A DNA stretch of 51,484 nt, from assembly GCA_018970485.1 (NCBI GenBank), contig JAGWWH010000008.1, forward strand, positions 1-51,484, given 5' to 3'. Source of the DNA: Pseudomonadota bacterium (GTDB lineage Bacteria; Pseudomonadota; Alphaproteobacteria; Rickettsiales; UBA1997). Under the pieces are notes generated by a model that was given only the letters and a program-made list of their open reading frames with translations, was not told where the DNA came from and did no database searches. Shown here one piece after another: positions 24,550 through 32,695 of this stretch (positions are counted from its first letter, which is position 1; every line of letters starts with the position of its first letter). A program made the translations under genes and the position numbers.

Positions 24550-25143
24550 TTAAAATTCCAAACGTGTTTTGAAGGCGATTGAGATTGTGCCTTCGTCTAA
24601 ATAGTCGAGCTCACTGCCAACGGGTATTCCATAAGCTAAACGCGTGATTTTGATTTTGAAATCTTTTAAATTCTCGGCAAGAAAATGTGCAGTTGTTTGG
24701 CCGTCAATTGTCGCGCTAGTGGCAATAATTATCTCAGCGATTTCACCTTTTCTTAGGCGCGAATAAAGAGATTCTAAATTCAAATCTTGAATAGTTTTCC
24801 CAGAAATTGCCGAGAGATTTCCGCCGAGAACGTGATATTTTCCGCGATAATTTTCTGCGCGCTCAATCGCCCAAAGATCAGCGATTTCCTCGACAACACA
24901 AAGTAAAGTTTTGTCGCGAGATTCACTCAAACAAATTCCACACACCCTGCCCTCGTCAATATTTCCGCAAATTTCACATTGATGAATTTTGTCGTTTAAG
25001 GCCTGAAGATTTTCGATCAAAGGCTGCAAGGTTTTTTCTTTGTTAGTTGCTAATTGTAGCACAATTCTTTTGGCAATTCTTGGGCCCATTCCTGGCAATC
25101 GACTAATTAACTTACTTAGGTTCTCGATTAAGTTTTTTTGCAT
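24550..25143 (-). CDS. recR: recombination mediator RecR
   Basis: Works with RecF/RecO to load RecA at gaps. In order: the helix-hairpin-helix region ISRLPGMGPRIAKRIVLQLA, a C4 zinc finger CEICGNIDEGRVCGIC, and a Toprim domain starting LLCVVEEIADLWAIERAENY with VLGGNLSAISG, then IIATSATIDGQTTAHFLAE. The C-terminus AYGIPVGSELDYLDEGTISIAF is canonical. Length 197 is normal. Confidence 0.97.
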   Translation of the reverse strand: MQKNLIENLSKLISRLPGMGPRIAKRIVLQLATNKEKTLQPLIENLQALNDKIHQCEICGNIDEGRVCGICLSESRDKTLLCVVEEIADLWAIERAENYRGKYHVLGGNLSAISGKTIQDLNLESLYSRLRKGEIAEIIIATSATIDGQTTAHFLAENLKDFKIKITRLAYGIPVGSELDYLDEGTISIAFKTRLEF

Positions 25144-25197
25144 TTTTTAATTAAAATATGACTTAGATCCTAGAGGCTGTAGAATTGGTTTGTAGCT

Positions 25198-25227
25198 TTG
25201 ACTTTTAAATCTTCAGCTTGTTACAGT
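25198..25227 (+). promoter_or_regulatory. sigma-70-like promoter upstream of small RNA candidate
   Basis: TTGACT (25198-25203) and TACAGT (25222-25227) are separated by 18 bases. No protein gene starts nearby on this strand. The next features downstream are two hairpins with a T-run and then tRNA-Leu. Confidence 0.5.
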
Positions 25228-25232
25228 GCGTC

Positions 25233-25321
25233 CCCCAAAATTTACTTTTTAGATTTTCTACTTTTGGGTTGGTCAAAAGATTTTAGACAAATTCGTCCGG
25301 AATCTTTTGGCCAATTTTTTT
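25233..25321 (+). ncRNA. candidate small RNA with intrinsic terminator
   Basis: An unannotated plus-strand unit of about 89 bases starts six bases after a plausible promoter. Hairpin 1 pairs CCCAAAA (25234-25240) with TTTTGGG (25262-25268). Hairpin 2 pairs GGTCAAAAGATT (25271-25282) with AATCTTTTGGCC (25301-25312) in a 12-bp stem with one G-U, followed by seven T, a canonical rho-independent terminator. recR starts on the other strand, so no upstream gene needs this terminator. It could instead be an attenuated leader of the tRNA-Leu transcript. It does not resemble SRP RNA, tmRNA, RNase P or 6S. Confidence 0.5.
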
Positions 25322-25362
25322 GACCGTTATTCAAACGTAATAAGTCAAAAGTTAGTTAGAAA

Positions 25363-25448
25363 GCCTCCGTGGCGGAATGGTAGACGCGATAGACTCAAAA
25401 TCTATTGTCCTTATGGATGTGTCCGTTCGAGTCGGACCGGAGGTACCA
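25363..25448 (+). tRNA. tRNA-Leu (anticodon CAA)
   Basis: A complete class II tRNA. The acceptor arm GCCTCCG pairs with CGGAGGT (G-U at the first pair), the discriminator A is followed by encoded CCA at 25446-25448, and the D-loop is GGCGGAATGGTAGACGC. The anticodon stem ATAGA/TCTAT encloses loop CTCAAAA with anticodon CAA, reading UUG. The long variable arm and T-arm GTTCGAGTC are typical of tRNA-Leu. Confidence 0.97.
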
Positions 25449-25476
25449 AATTTGATAGTTCAAGTAAATTGGGTAA

Positions 25477-26271
25477 ATGATGTTAATCGATATTTTTAAA
25501 GCTGCTTTTCTTGGAATTATTGAGGGACTAACCGAGTTCATTCCAGTCTCTTCAACCGCTCACTTACTACTCGCATCACATCTCATCGATTTCACCGCAA
25601 TCAAAAATAATCTTTTTGAAATTGTTATTCAGCTTGGCGCGATTCTGGCGATTTGCGTGATTTATCGTCGCAGAATTTTTGATCTTCTCGTTCACTTCAA
25701 AGAAAAATCGCAGCAGAAATTTATTCTCAATTTAATTTTAGCCTTCCTTCCTGCGGCCATTATTGGCGCTGCTTTGCACTCTTTGCTAAAAGCATTATTT
25801 TTTAATAATTTAACAATCGCCATCGCTTTGATTCTTGGTGGAATTGTGATGATTGCGATTGATCGCAAACCAAAAAAATCTGCCGTTGAAGAGTTAGAAA
25901 AAATCACTCCGCTCAACGCTTTTTACATCGGATTATTTCAATGCTTGGCGATGATCCCAGGCGTATCAAGGTCTGGCGCTACGATCATCGGCGGCTTGTT
26001 GCTGGGTTTAAATCGCAAAGTTGCGGCGGAATTTTCTTTCTTTCTGGCCATTCCAACAATTGCCGCAGCAAGTCTGTACGATCTCTACAAAAACTCTTCA
26101 GAACTTAGTTTTGCTGATATTGAAGTTATTTCTGTTGGCTTAATTGCTTCATTTTTATCGGCACTTTTGGTGATCAAATGGTTCATTAATTTCGTGAGCA
26201 AAAACAGCTTCGTACCTTTCGGAATTTACCGAATAATCGTCGGAACTTTGGTATTAATCTTCCTTTCATGA
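25477..26271 (+). CDS. uppP: undecaprenyl-diphosphatase (UppP/BacA)
   Basis: Membrane phosphatase recycling undecaprenyl diphosphate to the monophosphate carrier; functionally downstream of UppS. Two family signatures: GIIEGLTEFIPVSSTAHLLL near the start and PGVSRSGATIIGGLLLGLNR around residue 160. It ends normally with VPFGIYRIIVGTLVLIF. Length 264 is typical. The stop overlaps the start of the dnaE fragment as ATGA. Confidence 0.97.
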   Translation: MMLIDIFKAAFLGIIEGLTEFIPVSSTAHLLLASHLIDFTAIKNNLFEIVIQLGAILAICVIYRRRIFDLLVHFKEKSQQKFILNLILAFLPAAIIGAALHSLLKALFFNNLTIAIALILGGIVMIAIDRKPKKSAVEELEKITPLNAFYIGLFQCLAMIPGVSRSGATIIGGLLLGLNRKVAAEFSFFLAIPTIAAASLYDLYKNSSELSFADIEVISVGLIASFLSALLVIKWFINFVSKNSFVPFGIYRIIVGTLVLIFLS

Positions 26272-27374
26272 GCGAGTTAAAATACGCAATTCGTTTTGGA
26301 CTTGGAGCCATTAAAGCCGTTGGTTTCGGCATGATGGAAACTGTCGTCGCTGAGCGTAAAGAAAATGGCGATTTCACAGATGTTTATGATTTTGCTAAAC
26401 GCATTAATCCTCGCCTTGTAAATAAAAAATCGATTGAAGCCTTGGCCAAAGCCGGAGCGTTCGACAATCTTCACAAAAATCGCCGCCAAATCGCTGAGTC
26501 GTTTGAAACTCTTTCCGCTTATTCAGCGCAACAAAATGAGGAATCCTCTTCAAGCCAAATGACTCTTTTTGGCGGAATGCCGGAAGCAAATATCAAGCCA
26601 CAGCTCAAAAAAATTGAGGATTGGAATCGAGCTGAACGCCTAAAAAAAGAGTTCGAAGCTTTTGGATTTTTTTTAAATGATCATCCTGTCGACGTAGCAA
26701 TTTCAGACCTGCGCAAGCGTGGAGTGATTTTTTCTGAAAAGCTCGAGCGCGATGAATTAACTGACGGAGCTTTGGTAAAAATGGCAGGAATAGTTGTGAC
26801 GAGTAAACATCGCTCTAGCGCTCGCGGTCGCTTTGCTTACATGACAATTTCCGATCCTTTTGGGATGTTTGAGACGATGATTTTTGACGAAGCATTAATT
26901 ACAAATTCACGTGATATCTTGGTTGATGGTAGTTCGGTCGCACTTGATTGCTTGATACGCAAGGATGAAGGAGGGATTAGAGTTCTGGTTCAGAACGTAA
27001 AAAAATTAGAAGATTTTATTAAAAATACCGAAGCGGCAAAAGAAGATTTCGAAGACATTAAGCAACAAACAATCAGACCTCGCCTTAATTCATCTTACAA
27101 AGCAAAAAGTCCTGAGCCAAAAAAAGTTAAAGTTATCGAATCGCCACCTTCAGCAATTCCTCAAAAAGAAAAAATTCCTACCGAAATCGAAATCCAAATC
27201 ACCAAACGTGAGCAGATTTTAACGCTTAAATCTTTGCTATCGGAACGCGTTGCTTCAGAATCGGAAAAAGATGGAACCAAGATTTATTTTATCAGCGACG
27301 GAAAGAGAATTTTATTACCGCAAAGATTTCTTCTTAGCGAAATTGATCTTCTGCGAATCAAAAATCTGACTTAA
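26268..27374 (+). CDS. dnaE: C-terminal part of DNA polymerase III alpha subunit, stand-alone
   Basis: 368 residues corresponding to roughly the last third of DnaE. RFGLGAIKAVGFGMMETVV begins the helix-hairpin-helix region, DFAKRINPRLVNKKSIEALAKAGAFD follows, then QMTLFGG, the GFFLNDHPVD segment, and the OB fold (AGIVVTSKHRSSARGRFAYMTISDPFG). The PHP and catalytic palm/fingers (about 800 residues with the catalytic Asp triad) are absent. Upstream is an intact uppP with ATGA overlap, and no remnant of the missing part is seen. It could be a second truncated copy, a split dnaE, or a rearrangement. No intein-like N-terminus is visible. Confidence 0.88.
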   Translation: MSELKYAIRFGLGAIKAVGFGMMETVVAERKENGDFTDVYDFAKRINPRLVNKKSIEALAKAGAFDNLHKNRRQIAESFETLSAYSAQQNEESSSSQMTLFGGMPEANIKPQLKKIEDWNRAERLKKEFEAFGFFLNDHPVDVAISDLRKRGVIFSEKLERDELTDGALVKMAGIVVTSKHRSSARGRFAYMTISDPFGMFETMIFDEALITNSRDILVDGSSVALDCLIRKDEGGIRVLVQNVKKLEDFIKNTEAAKEDFEDIKQQTIRPRLNSSYKAKSPEPKKVKVIESPPSAIPQKEKIPTEIEIQITKREQILTLKSLLSERVASESEKDGTKIYFISDGKRILLPQRFLLSEIDLLRIKNLT

Positions 27375-27380
27375 AAAACA

Positions 27381-28319
27381 ATGAAATCAAAACGCGCATT
27401 TTCTTTGATCGAGCTTTCAATCGTTATCATGATTGTTGGTATACTTATTGCTGGAGTAACTCAAGGCTACAGCCTTCTCGGTAAAATGAAGTTGGCCTCA
27501 GCAAGATCGATCACTCAAGGCTCTCCGGCTATCAGCATTTATGGTTTAGCTCTTTGGCTCGATGCAACTTCTGAAAAAGCCTTTTCCCCAAACTTAAGTA
27601 ATCAAGATCCGGTCTCTCGTTGGAATGATAGCAATCCTCAACAATCAAGCAAAAGTGATGCTGTAGCTGTGGCAGCGGCGCCAAATTTTGCCCAAATGCC
27701 AAATTATGTCTCTAGGGGGATTAATGGTCTCCCAACCTTAAGGTGCGACGGGAGCAATAACAGCATACTTTCAATCACACCTAACAGCAATTATTTTTCA
27801 GATGTAACTCCCACCATCACCAACAACTTTACTATTTTTCTGGTCGCGCAAGCCACCGAAGCTCACGAGATAGACACACAAAGTGATACTGGAGTCGGTG
27901 GAACCTCAGGTCAAAAATACATTCTTGGCGCCACTCAGGGAGGATCGCAATATGGCGACGATACAATCGCTGGCATGGGCGTATCCTTTGGAACCAACGG
28001 GATTTCTATTTATGAACATAGCTCTTTTTACATGCCTTCCGTTCTGACTTACGAAGCAACATTGTCGGCGCCAATAATAATCACGATCAATTACAGCGAA
28101 AAAGTTCCAACAATTTTGATCAATGGAAGCTTAGTTAAAACCGGATCACCAAGTCTGAAAAATCTGGTATTTCCTTCGGTAACTTTATGCTCAGGGCAAT
28201 ATGGCGCATTCACCGGCGATATTGGCGAGATAATCGTTTACTCTAAAGAAGTTAATGCCTCGAAAAGAAAACAAATCGAAAAATATTTAGGGAAGAAATG
28301 GGGAATTAAAGTTTCCTAG
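27381..28319 (+). CDS. type IV pilin-like protein with LamG/concanavalin-like domain
   Basis: The N-terminus has a prepilin signal: basic MKSKRA, then [20 protein letters not shown] with the conserved Glu at +5. The residue before the cleavage point is Ala rather than the usual Gly. The mature part (about 55-312) looks like a LamG_3/concanavalin-like lectin fold: [46 protein letters not shown], and [20 protein letters not shown] near the end. Such fusions occur in scattered bacteria. No pilus assembly genes are nearby. It shares its stop with the convergent queF at a CTAG. Confidence 0.85.
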   Translation: MKSKRAFSLIELSIVIMIVGILIAGVTQGYSLLGKMKLASARSITQGSPAISIYGLALWLDATSEKAFSPNLSNQDPVSRWNDSNPQQSSKSDAVAVAAAPNFAQMPNYVSRGINGLPTLRCDGSNNSILSITPNSNYFSDVTPTITNNFTIFLVAQATEAHEIDTQSDTGVGGTSGQKYILGATQGGSQYGDDTIAGMGVSFGTNGISIYEHSSFYMPSVLTYEATLSAPIIITINYSEKVPTILINGSLVKTGSPSLKNLVFPSVTLCSGQYGAFTGDIGEIIVYSKEVNASKRKQIEKYLGKKWGIKVS

Positions 28320-28738
28320 TCAGCAAACATGCCGTTTGGCATTTCTCCAGTCTGAAAAAAAACATCAATTGGAATACCTCCGCGCGGAGCCCAATATCCT
28401 CGAATCCTCAACCATTTTGGCTTAATAGTTTTTATAACGTCCTTTGCGATTTGAATCGTACAATCCTCGTGGAAAGCGCCGTGATTGCGGTAAGAAACTA
28501 AATAAAGCTTGAGCGACTTGCTTTCGAGAATTGATTTATTTGGAACATAATCAATCACGATCTCTGCATAATCTGGCTGACCAGTAATTGGACAAATTGA
28601 GGTAAATTCTGGGCAGGTAAAGCTAGCGACATAATCTACATCAGAGTGAGGATTTAAAACAGCTTGTAAGATTTTTTGATCTGGCTTTTCGAATTTGTAG
28701 GAAGTTTTTTTACCGAGATGTAATTGTGATTTTTTCAT
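28316..28738 (-). CDS. queF: NADPH-dependent 7-cyano-7-deazaguanine reductase
   Basis: Reduces preQ0 to preQ1 in queuosine biosynthesis. The short, unimodular type (140 residues): [21 protein letters not shown] contains the nucleophilic Cys and the QueF motif, followed by [22 protein letters not shown]. The C-terminus [16 protein letters not shown] is typical. It is convergent with the pilin-like gene, sharing the palindromic CTAG for both stops. Confidence 0.97.
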   Translation of the reverse strand: MKKSQLHLGKKTSYKFEKPDQKILQAVLNPHSDVDYVASFTCPEFTSICPITGQPDYAEIVIDYVPNKSILESKSLKLYLVSYRNHGAFHEDCTIQIAKDVIKTIKPKWLRIRGYWAPRGGIPIDVFFQTGEMPNGMFAD

Positions 28739-29232
28739 TTATTTAAAAATTGAATTTTTAGCTTTTTATTGCGACGCAAAATTGCTTTCTAATAACTAAA
28801 ATCAACTCCGCAAAATAACGCGATCTCTTTCAAAGAAGATTATAATTTATTATTCAATTTTTCTTTTGAAAAAGTGATCAATTCTAATAAATATTATAAT
28901 TTTCTTAAGTTATAATTTATCTTTGATTGACGTCGAGACGATAAATTAAAACTTAAAAAAGTAGACATAATCTAGTCGTTTTTACTCAAAACTTTTTGTC
29001 CGTGGATTTTGTGTAAATGCTTTGGGCTTTAACAATTTAGAGAGTTTTCGTTGATTAGGTTTTTTACGAAGCTTGTCGATTTTATTTGGAATTATCCCCA
29101 GCTGTTGCTTGCCTTTAAAAAGTTGTTTCCTACGTTGCGAAAACTGATTTTTCGTTTAGAAAATCTTAATTTTACTAACTTTCCAACCGAAGCGGCATCC
29201 CCTGCCAATAAAAGCTTCACACTCTCATTATT
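28739..29232. promoter_or_regulatory. AT-rich region upstream of rpsA
   Basis: 494 bases between queF and rpsA, strongly AT-rich. TTATAATTT occurs three times (28840, 28894 and 28910), each containing a perfect TATAAT. TTGACG at about 28927 is a further promoter-like element. The region therefore probably holds several promoters for rpsA (plus) and perhaps queF (minus). A TTG-started 61-codon frame (29051-29236) ends in an ATGA overlap with rpsA, but its coding nature is doubtful. No riboswitch was recognised. Confidence 0.5.
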
Positions 29233-30942
29233 ATGACAAACAAACTACATGCCAAAGAGCATGAAAACCTTCCTTTTGCTCAAGAAGATTTCGCAAAACT
29301 TTTCGAAGAATATGAACAAGACAGTCAAAAACTCGTTGAGGGTACTGTCGTAAAAGGCGTAATCGTTGGCATTACCGACAAAGGCGTTGCCGTTGATATT
29401 GGCGCAAAATCAGTCGGATTCGTCGATATCATGGAATTCAAACGCGACGGCGAAATAAAAGAAGGTGACGTTGTCGATATTTTCCTTGAGCGCATCGAAA
29501 ATAGAAGAGGCGAACTGGTAATAAGTCGTGATAACGCTCGTCGTTACATCAACTGGCACTTCTTAAAAAATTGTCTTGAAGACAAAACTACCATCGAAGG
29601 AAAAATTATCGGTCGCGTTAAAGGCGGATATGCTGCTGACGTAAACGGAATCATCTGCTTCCTACCTCGCAGTCAAGTTGATACAGTTCTTCTTTCTGAT
29701 GACGAATTCCTGATCAACAAACTAGAAAAACTACAAGTCCTTAAAATCGATGAACTTCGTGGAAACGTTGTCGTATCACGTCGCGCAGTTCTTGAAGGAC
29801 AGCGCAATGTAGAAAAAGACAAGGTTCTTGCTACGATCAGAGTTGGTGATGCTTTGGACGGCATAGTAAAAAATATTACTGACTATGGCGCCTTCGTTGA
29901 TTTTGGTTCATTCGATGGATTATTGCACCTAACTGATATCTCATGGTGCCGAGTTAAACATCCTTCTGAAGCTCTGAAAGTTGGTCAGCAAGTTAAAGTT
30001 CAAGTCATCAAATACGACGAAAACACCAAGCGCGTTTCTCTTGGAATGAAACAACTTCAAGAAAATCCTTGGTCTTCGATCGCCCAAAAATACCAAGTCG
30101 GCGCAACTCTAAAAGGCAAAGTTACCAACATTACTAGCTATGGCGCTTTCGTTGAAATCGAACCAGGAATTGAAGGCTTGGTTCATATTTCTGAAATGAG
30201 CTGGCTAAAAAATAATGCCTCTCCAAACAAAGGTGTTGCTGCTGGACAAGAGGTTGAGGTAATGGTTTTGGACGTCAATTCTGATAACCACCGCATTTCC
30301 CTTGGCATGAAGCAATGCGAGCAAAATCCTTGGCAAGCTTTCTCTGAAAAATACAACGTCGGCGACACGGTTGAAGGTGTGATAAAAAATTACACTGAAT
30401 TCGGCTTGTTTGTTGGATTTGATAGTGGCGTTGAAGGTTTGGTCCACGTTTCTGACATCGGCGGCCAAGGCACTCCAGAGGAAAATCTAAAACAATTTAA
30501 AAAAGACAGCACGATCAAAGTAGTTGTTCTAGGTAGTAACTATGAAAAAGAGCGCATTTCTCTTGGAATTAAGCAGCTAGATAATTCTAGCTTCCGAGAC
30601 GAACTGAAGAAAATTCAAGAAGGTGCGATCGTTTCTTGCGTTGTCGTTAGCGTAAAAAAAGACTTCGTTGAAGTTGAGTTAGACATTGGCCTAAAAGCAA
30701 TAATCAAGCGCCTTGACCTCTCTAGAAATAAACAAAATCAAAAAACTGATAAGTTCGAACCTGGAGATCGCATTGAAGCGAAAGTTATGCTATTCAACCA
30801 AGCTAATGGAAAACTGCTATTATCGATTAAAGATATGGAGGAAGAGGAGCAAGAAGCTCACCTTTATTCAGAAAATGATAGCGGAGCAACAATAGGTTCG
30901 GTTGCTGGAGACATTTTGGGATCACTAAAAACATCTGAATAA
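29233..30942 (+). CDS. rpsA: 30S ribosomal protein S1
   Basis: Binds mRNA leaders and brings them to the ribosome, which matters in a genome with weak Shine-Dalgarno sites. 569 residues made of six S1 (OB-fold) repeats. The most canonical are GDALDGIVKNITDYGAFVDFGSFDGLLHLTDISW, GKVTNITSYGAFVEIEPGIEGLVHISEMSW and GVIKNYTEFGLFVGFDSGVEGLVHVSDI in part. Repeat linkers carry VSLGMKQLQENPW and ISLGMKQCEQNPW. Acidic N- and C-termini. sppA follows two bases later; the cmk gene often found before rpsA is not present. Confidence 0.97.
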   Translation: MTNKLHAKEHENLPFAQEDFAKLFEEYEQDSQKLVEGTVVKGVIVGITDKGVAVDIGAKSVGFVDIMEFKRDGEIKEGDVVDIFLERIENRRGELVISRDNARRYINWHFLKNCLEDKTTIEGKIIGRVKGGYAADVNGIICFLPRSQVDTVLLSDDEFLINKLEKLQVLKIDELRGNVVVSRRAVLEGQRNVEKDKVLATIRVGDALDGIVKNITDYGAFVDFGSFDGLLHLTDISWCRVKHPSEALKVGQQVKVQVIKYDENTKRVSLGMKQLQENPWSSIAQKYQVGATLKGKVTNITSYGAFVEIEPGIEGLVHISEMSWLKNNASPNKGVAAGQEVEVMVLDVNSDNHRISLGMKQCEQNPWQAFSEKYNVGDTVEGVIKNYTEFGLFVGFDSGVEGLVHVSDIGGQGTPEENLKQFKKDSTIKVVVLGSNYEKERISLGIKQLDNSSFRDELKKIQEGAIVSCVVVSVKKDFVEVELDIGLKAIIKRLDLSRNKQNQKTDKFEPGDRIEAKVMLFNQANGKLLLSIKDMEEEEQEAHLYSENDSGATIGSVAGDILGSLKTSE

Positions 30943-30943
30943 A

Positions 30944-31867
30944 ATGCCTAATAACGATCACCTCACCGCTCTAATTTATCTCAAAAACAAAGTTCACAAA
31001 TGGAAGAATCTCGCGCTTTTATTTGCAGCTTTTGCCTTGATAATACTAGTTAAGATGATCTTTGGAGTTGGTCTTACCGGATCGCCAATCGACTCTGACT
31101 ACATAGCCAACATCAAGATTGAAGGCGTAATTTTTGAAGATGAATTTAGAAGTGAGGTGCTCGCTAAACTGGCTGAAGAAAAGTCGATAAAAGCAGTAAT
31201 TATAGATATAAACAGCCCAGGTGGAGGAATAGTCGGCAGTGAAATGCTTTATCACGATCTACGTAAAATCGCTGCCAACAAGCCAATTGTGGTTGTGATG
31301 GAATCAGTCGCTGCCTCCGGAGCTTACATGTCAGCAATCGCATCTGATTACATAATTGCTTACAATGGAACCTTAACCGGATCTATCGGGGTAATCATGG
31401 AATCCCCAGAAGTAACTGAGTTAGCTCAAAAACTTGGCGTCAAATTAAACAGCTTTAAATCCTCTCCCCTCAAAGCCAGTCCATCTCCATTCGAAAAAAC
31501 ATCTCCGTTGGTCGAAAGGGTAATAATGGGATCAATCAATGACTCTTACGATTTTTTTTCAGGCCTAGTTAAAGAAAGAAGGGGATCTCGACTTGATCCT
31601 AAATTTATTAATGATGCCCTAGATGGCAGAATCTTCACTGGAAGACAGGCGCTTAAAGTCGGATTAATTGATCAAATCGGCGGTAGAGAAGAAGCCCTCT
31701 CTTACTTACAAGCTAATAAAATCGATATTAAAAAACTGCCGGTTCATAAAATCGAAATTGTTGAGCATGAAGATAAAATCTTTGATCGACTCTTGGGATT
31801 TTTACCATTTTTTGACGGCACAAAAAATAAAAATTCCAACAGCAAAATAATGGCAATAATGCAGTAA
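30944..31867 (+). CDS. sppA: signal peptide peptidase SppA (S49 family)
   Basis: Membrane-anchored serine protease that degrades released signal peptides. N-terminal transmembrane helix (about 20-40), then IKAVIIDINSPGGGIVGSEMLY, the catalytic Ser region VMESVAASGAYMSAIASDYI, GTLTGSIGVIMESP, and the Lys region DGRIFTGRQALKVGLIDQIGG. Length 307 is the short single-domain form. In alphaproteobacteria the order rpsA-ihfB-sppA is common; here ihfB is missing and the genes abut. Confidence 0.94.
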   Translation: MPNNDHLTALIYLKNKVHKWKNLALLFAAFALIILVKMIFGVGLTGSPIDSDYIANIKIEGVIFEDEFRSEVLAKLAEEKSIKAVIIDINSPGGGIVGSEMLYHDLRKIAANKPIVVVMESVAASGAYMSAIASDYIIAYNGTLTGSIGVIMESPEVTELAQKLGVKLNSFKSSPLKASPSPFEKTSPLVERVIMGSINDSYDFFSGLVKERRGSRLDPKFINDALDGRIFTGRQALKVGLIDQIGGREEALSYLQANKIDIKKLPVHKIEIVEHEDKIFDRLLGFLPFFDGTKNKNSNSKIMAIMQ

Positions 31868-31877
31868 ATTTTCCCTT

Positions 31878-31891
31878 CTGAAATATTTCAG
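31878..31891. promoter_or_regulatory. 14-bp perfect palindrome after sppA
   Basis: CTGAAATATTTCAG is a perfect dyad 11 bases after the sppA stop and about 100 bases before acpP. It is followed by TAGTTTAAT rather than a clean T-run. It could be an operator for acpP or a weak terminator. A second short GC stem (GCGCCT ... GGGCGC, about 31933-31957) lies in the acpP leader. Confidence 0.35.
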
Positions 31892-31989
31892 TAGTTTAAT
31901 TTGCTATTTAATTTCCGATAATTAGGTTGCCGCGCCTCCTTTGTTTTCTAGGGCGCAAGCCCATTTTTTCTTAACTAACTAATCATTTT

Positions 31990-32232
31990 ATGACTAACAA
32001 CAACGAGATTTTTGACAGAGTAAAAAAAATCATCATTAACCATTTAGGTGTCGAAGAAGTTAAAGTGGTTGAGGTGGCAAGTTTTATTGACGATCTCGGC
32101 GCTGATTCTCTTGATCAAGTTGAATTGGTAATGGCATTCGAAGAAGAATTTGGAATAGAAATTCCTGATGAAGCCGCTGAAAAAATCACAACTGTTGGCA
32201 GCGCAGTAAAATATATTTCTGAAAACATGTAA
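31990..32232 (+). CDS. acpP: acyl carrier protein
   Basis: Carrier of growing fatty acyl chains. The phosphopantetheine attachment Ser lies in [19 protein letters not shown], which has Gln where most ACPs have Thr (DSLDTVELV). The helical bundle ends with [16 protein letters not shown]. 80 residues, acidic. It stands alone with its own terminator; fabF, the usual neighbour, is not in the window. Confidence 0.97.
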   Translation: MTNNNEIFDRVKKIIINHLGVEEVKVVEVASFIDDLGADSLDQVELVMAFEEEFGIEIPDEAAEKITTVGSAVKYISENM

Positions 32233-32258
32233 TACGGGTATTTGACAAACCCTTAATC

Positions 32259-32297
32259 AAAAAGCCCTCGAGAAAAAATTCTCGAGGGCTTTTTTTT
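32259..32297 (+). terminator. rho-independent terminator of acpP
   Basis: A 15-bp stem pairs AAAAGCCCTCGAGAA (about 32259-32273) with TTCTCGAGGGCTTTT (32279-32293), with a 5-base A-rich loop, and ends in an uninterrupted T-run to 32297. It is a textbook terminator 27 bases after acpP. Confidence 0.96.
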
Positions 32298-32695
32298 GCT
32301 TTAATCTACTAATAATGCGAGAGACAAATTTTGTAATTCCTCCGCACTTTTCAGAAAATTTTACAAAAAGTTTTTGAGCTTTCTTTACCAAAAAGTTCCA
32401 GAGCTGTTTTTGGCCTTCATCCCAGATTCTAGCTTAAACACTATTGAGTGGGAGTAAGTTTTGGTTTGGTTTTGATTAAAGTTAATTTTTAGCTAATTCG
32501 CTAAACCTCGCAGTTACTGATTCGACCTATTCCAATTGGCGGCAATATTCGCGACTTGACTTTTTGCCAATCAAATCTTCAAAGATGCCGGTAAAAGCTA
32601 ATTCATCCTTCAAATCTCACGCCTAGAACCGAAAAAAATATACCGTAATCGCCATCTATGGCGGCAAATCAACGGGCGAAAATGTCATCTCTTCA
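32298..32695. other. gene-free stretch before the FAD protein
   Basis: About 400 bases with no convincing gene. The last 70 bases (from 32627) are open in the frame of the downstream FAD protein and encode protein-like sequence (YTVIAIYGGKSTGENV) without an ATG, GTG or TTG, bounded upstream by a TAG at 32624. This suggests the gene has lost its original 5' end. The rest is low-GC sequence with no repeats or RNA structure that I could identify. Confidence 0.5.

Noticed and set aside
26268-26400. A split intein at the N-terminus of the dnaE fragment, as in cyanobacterial DnaE
   Set aside because: The sequence begins almost at once with normal DnaE residues and has no intein-C motif ending in HN before a nucleophile.
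29051-29236. A 61-codon ORF before rpsA as a gene
   Set aside because: TTG start, no recognisable domain, and it lies in an AT-rich leader; the ATGA overlap alone is weak evidence.
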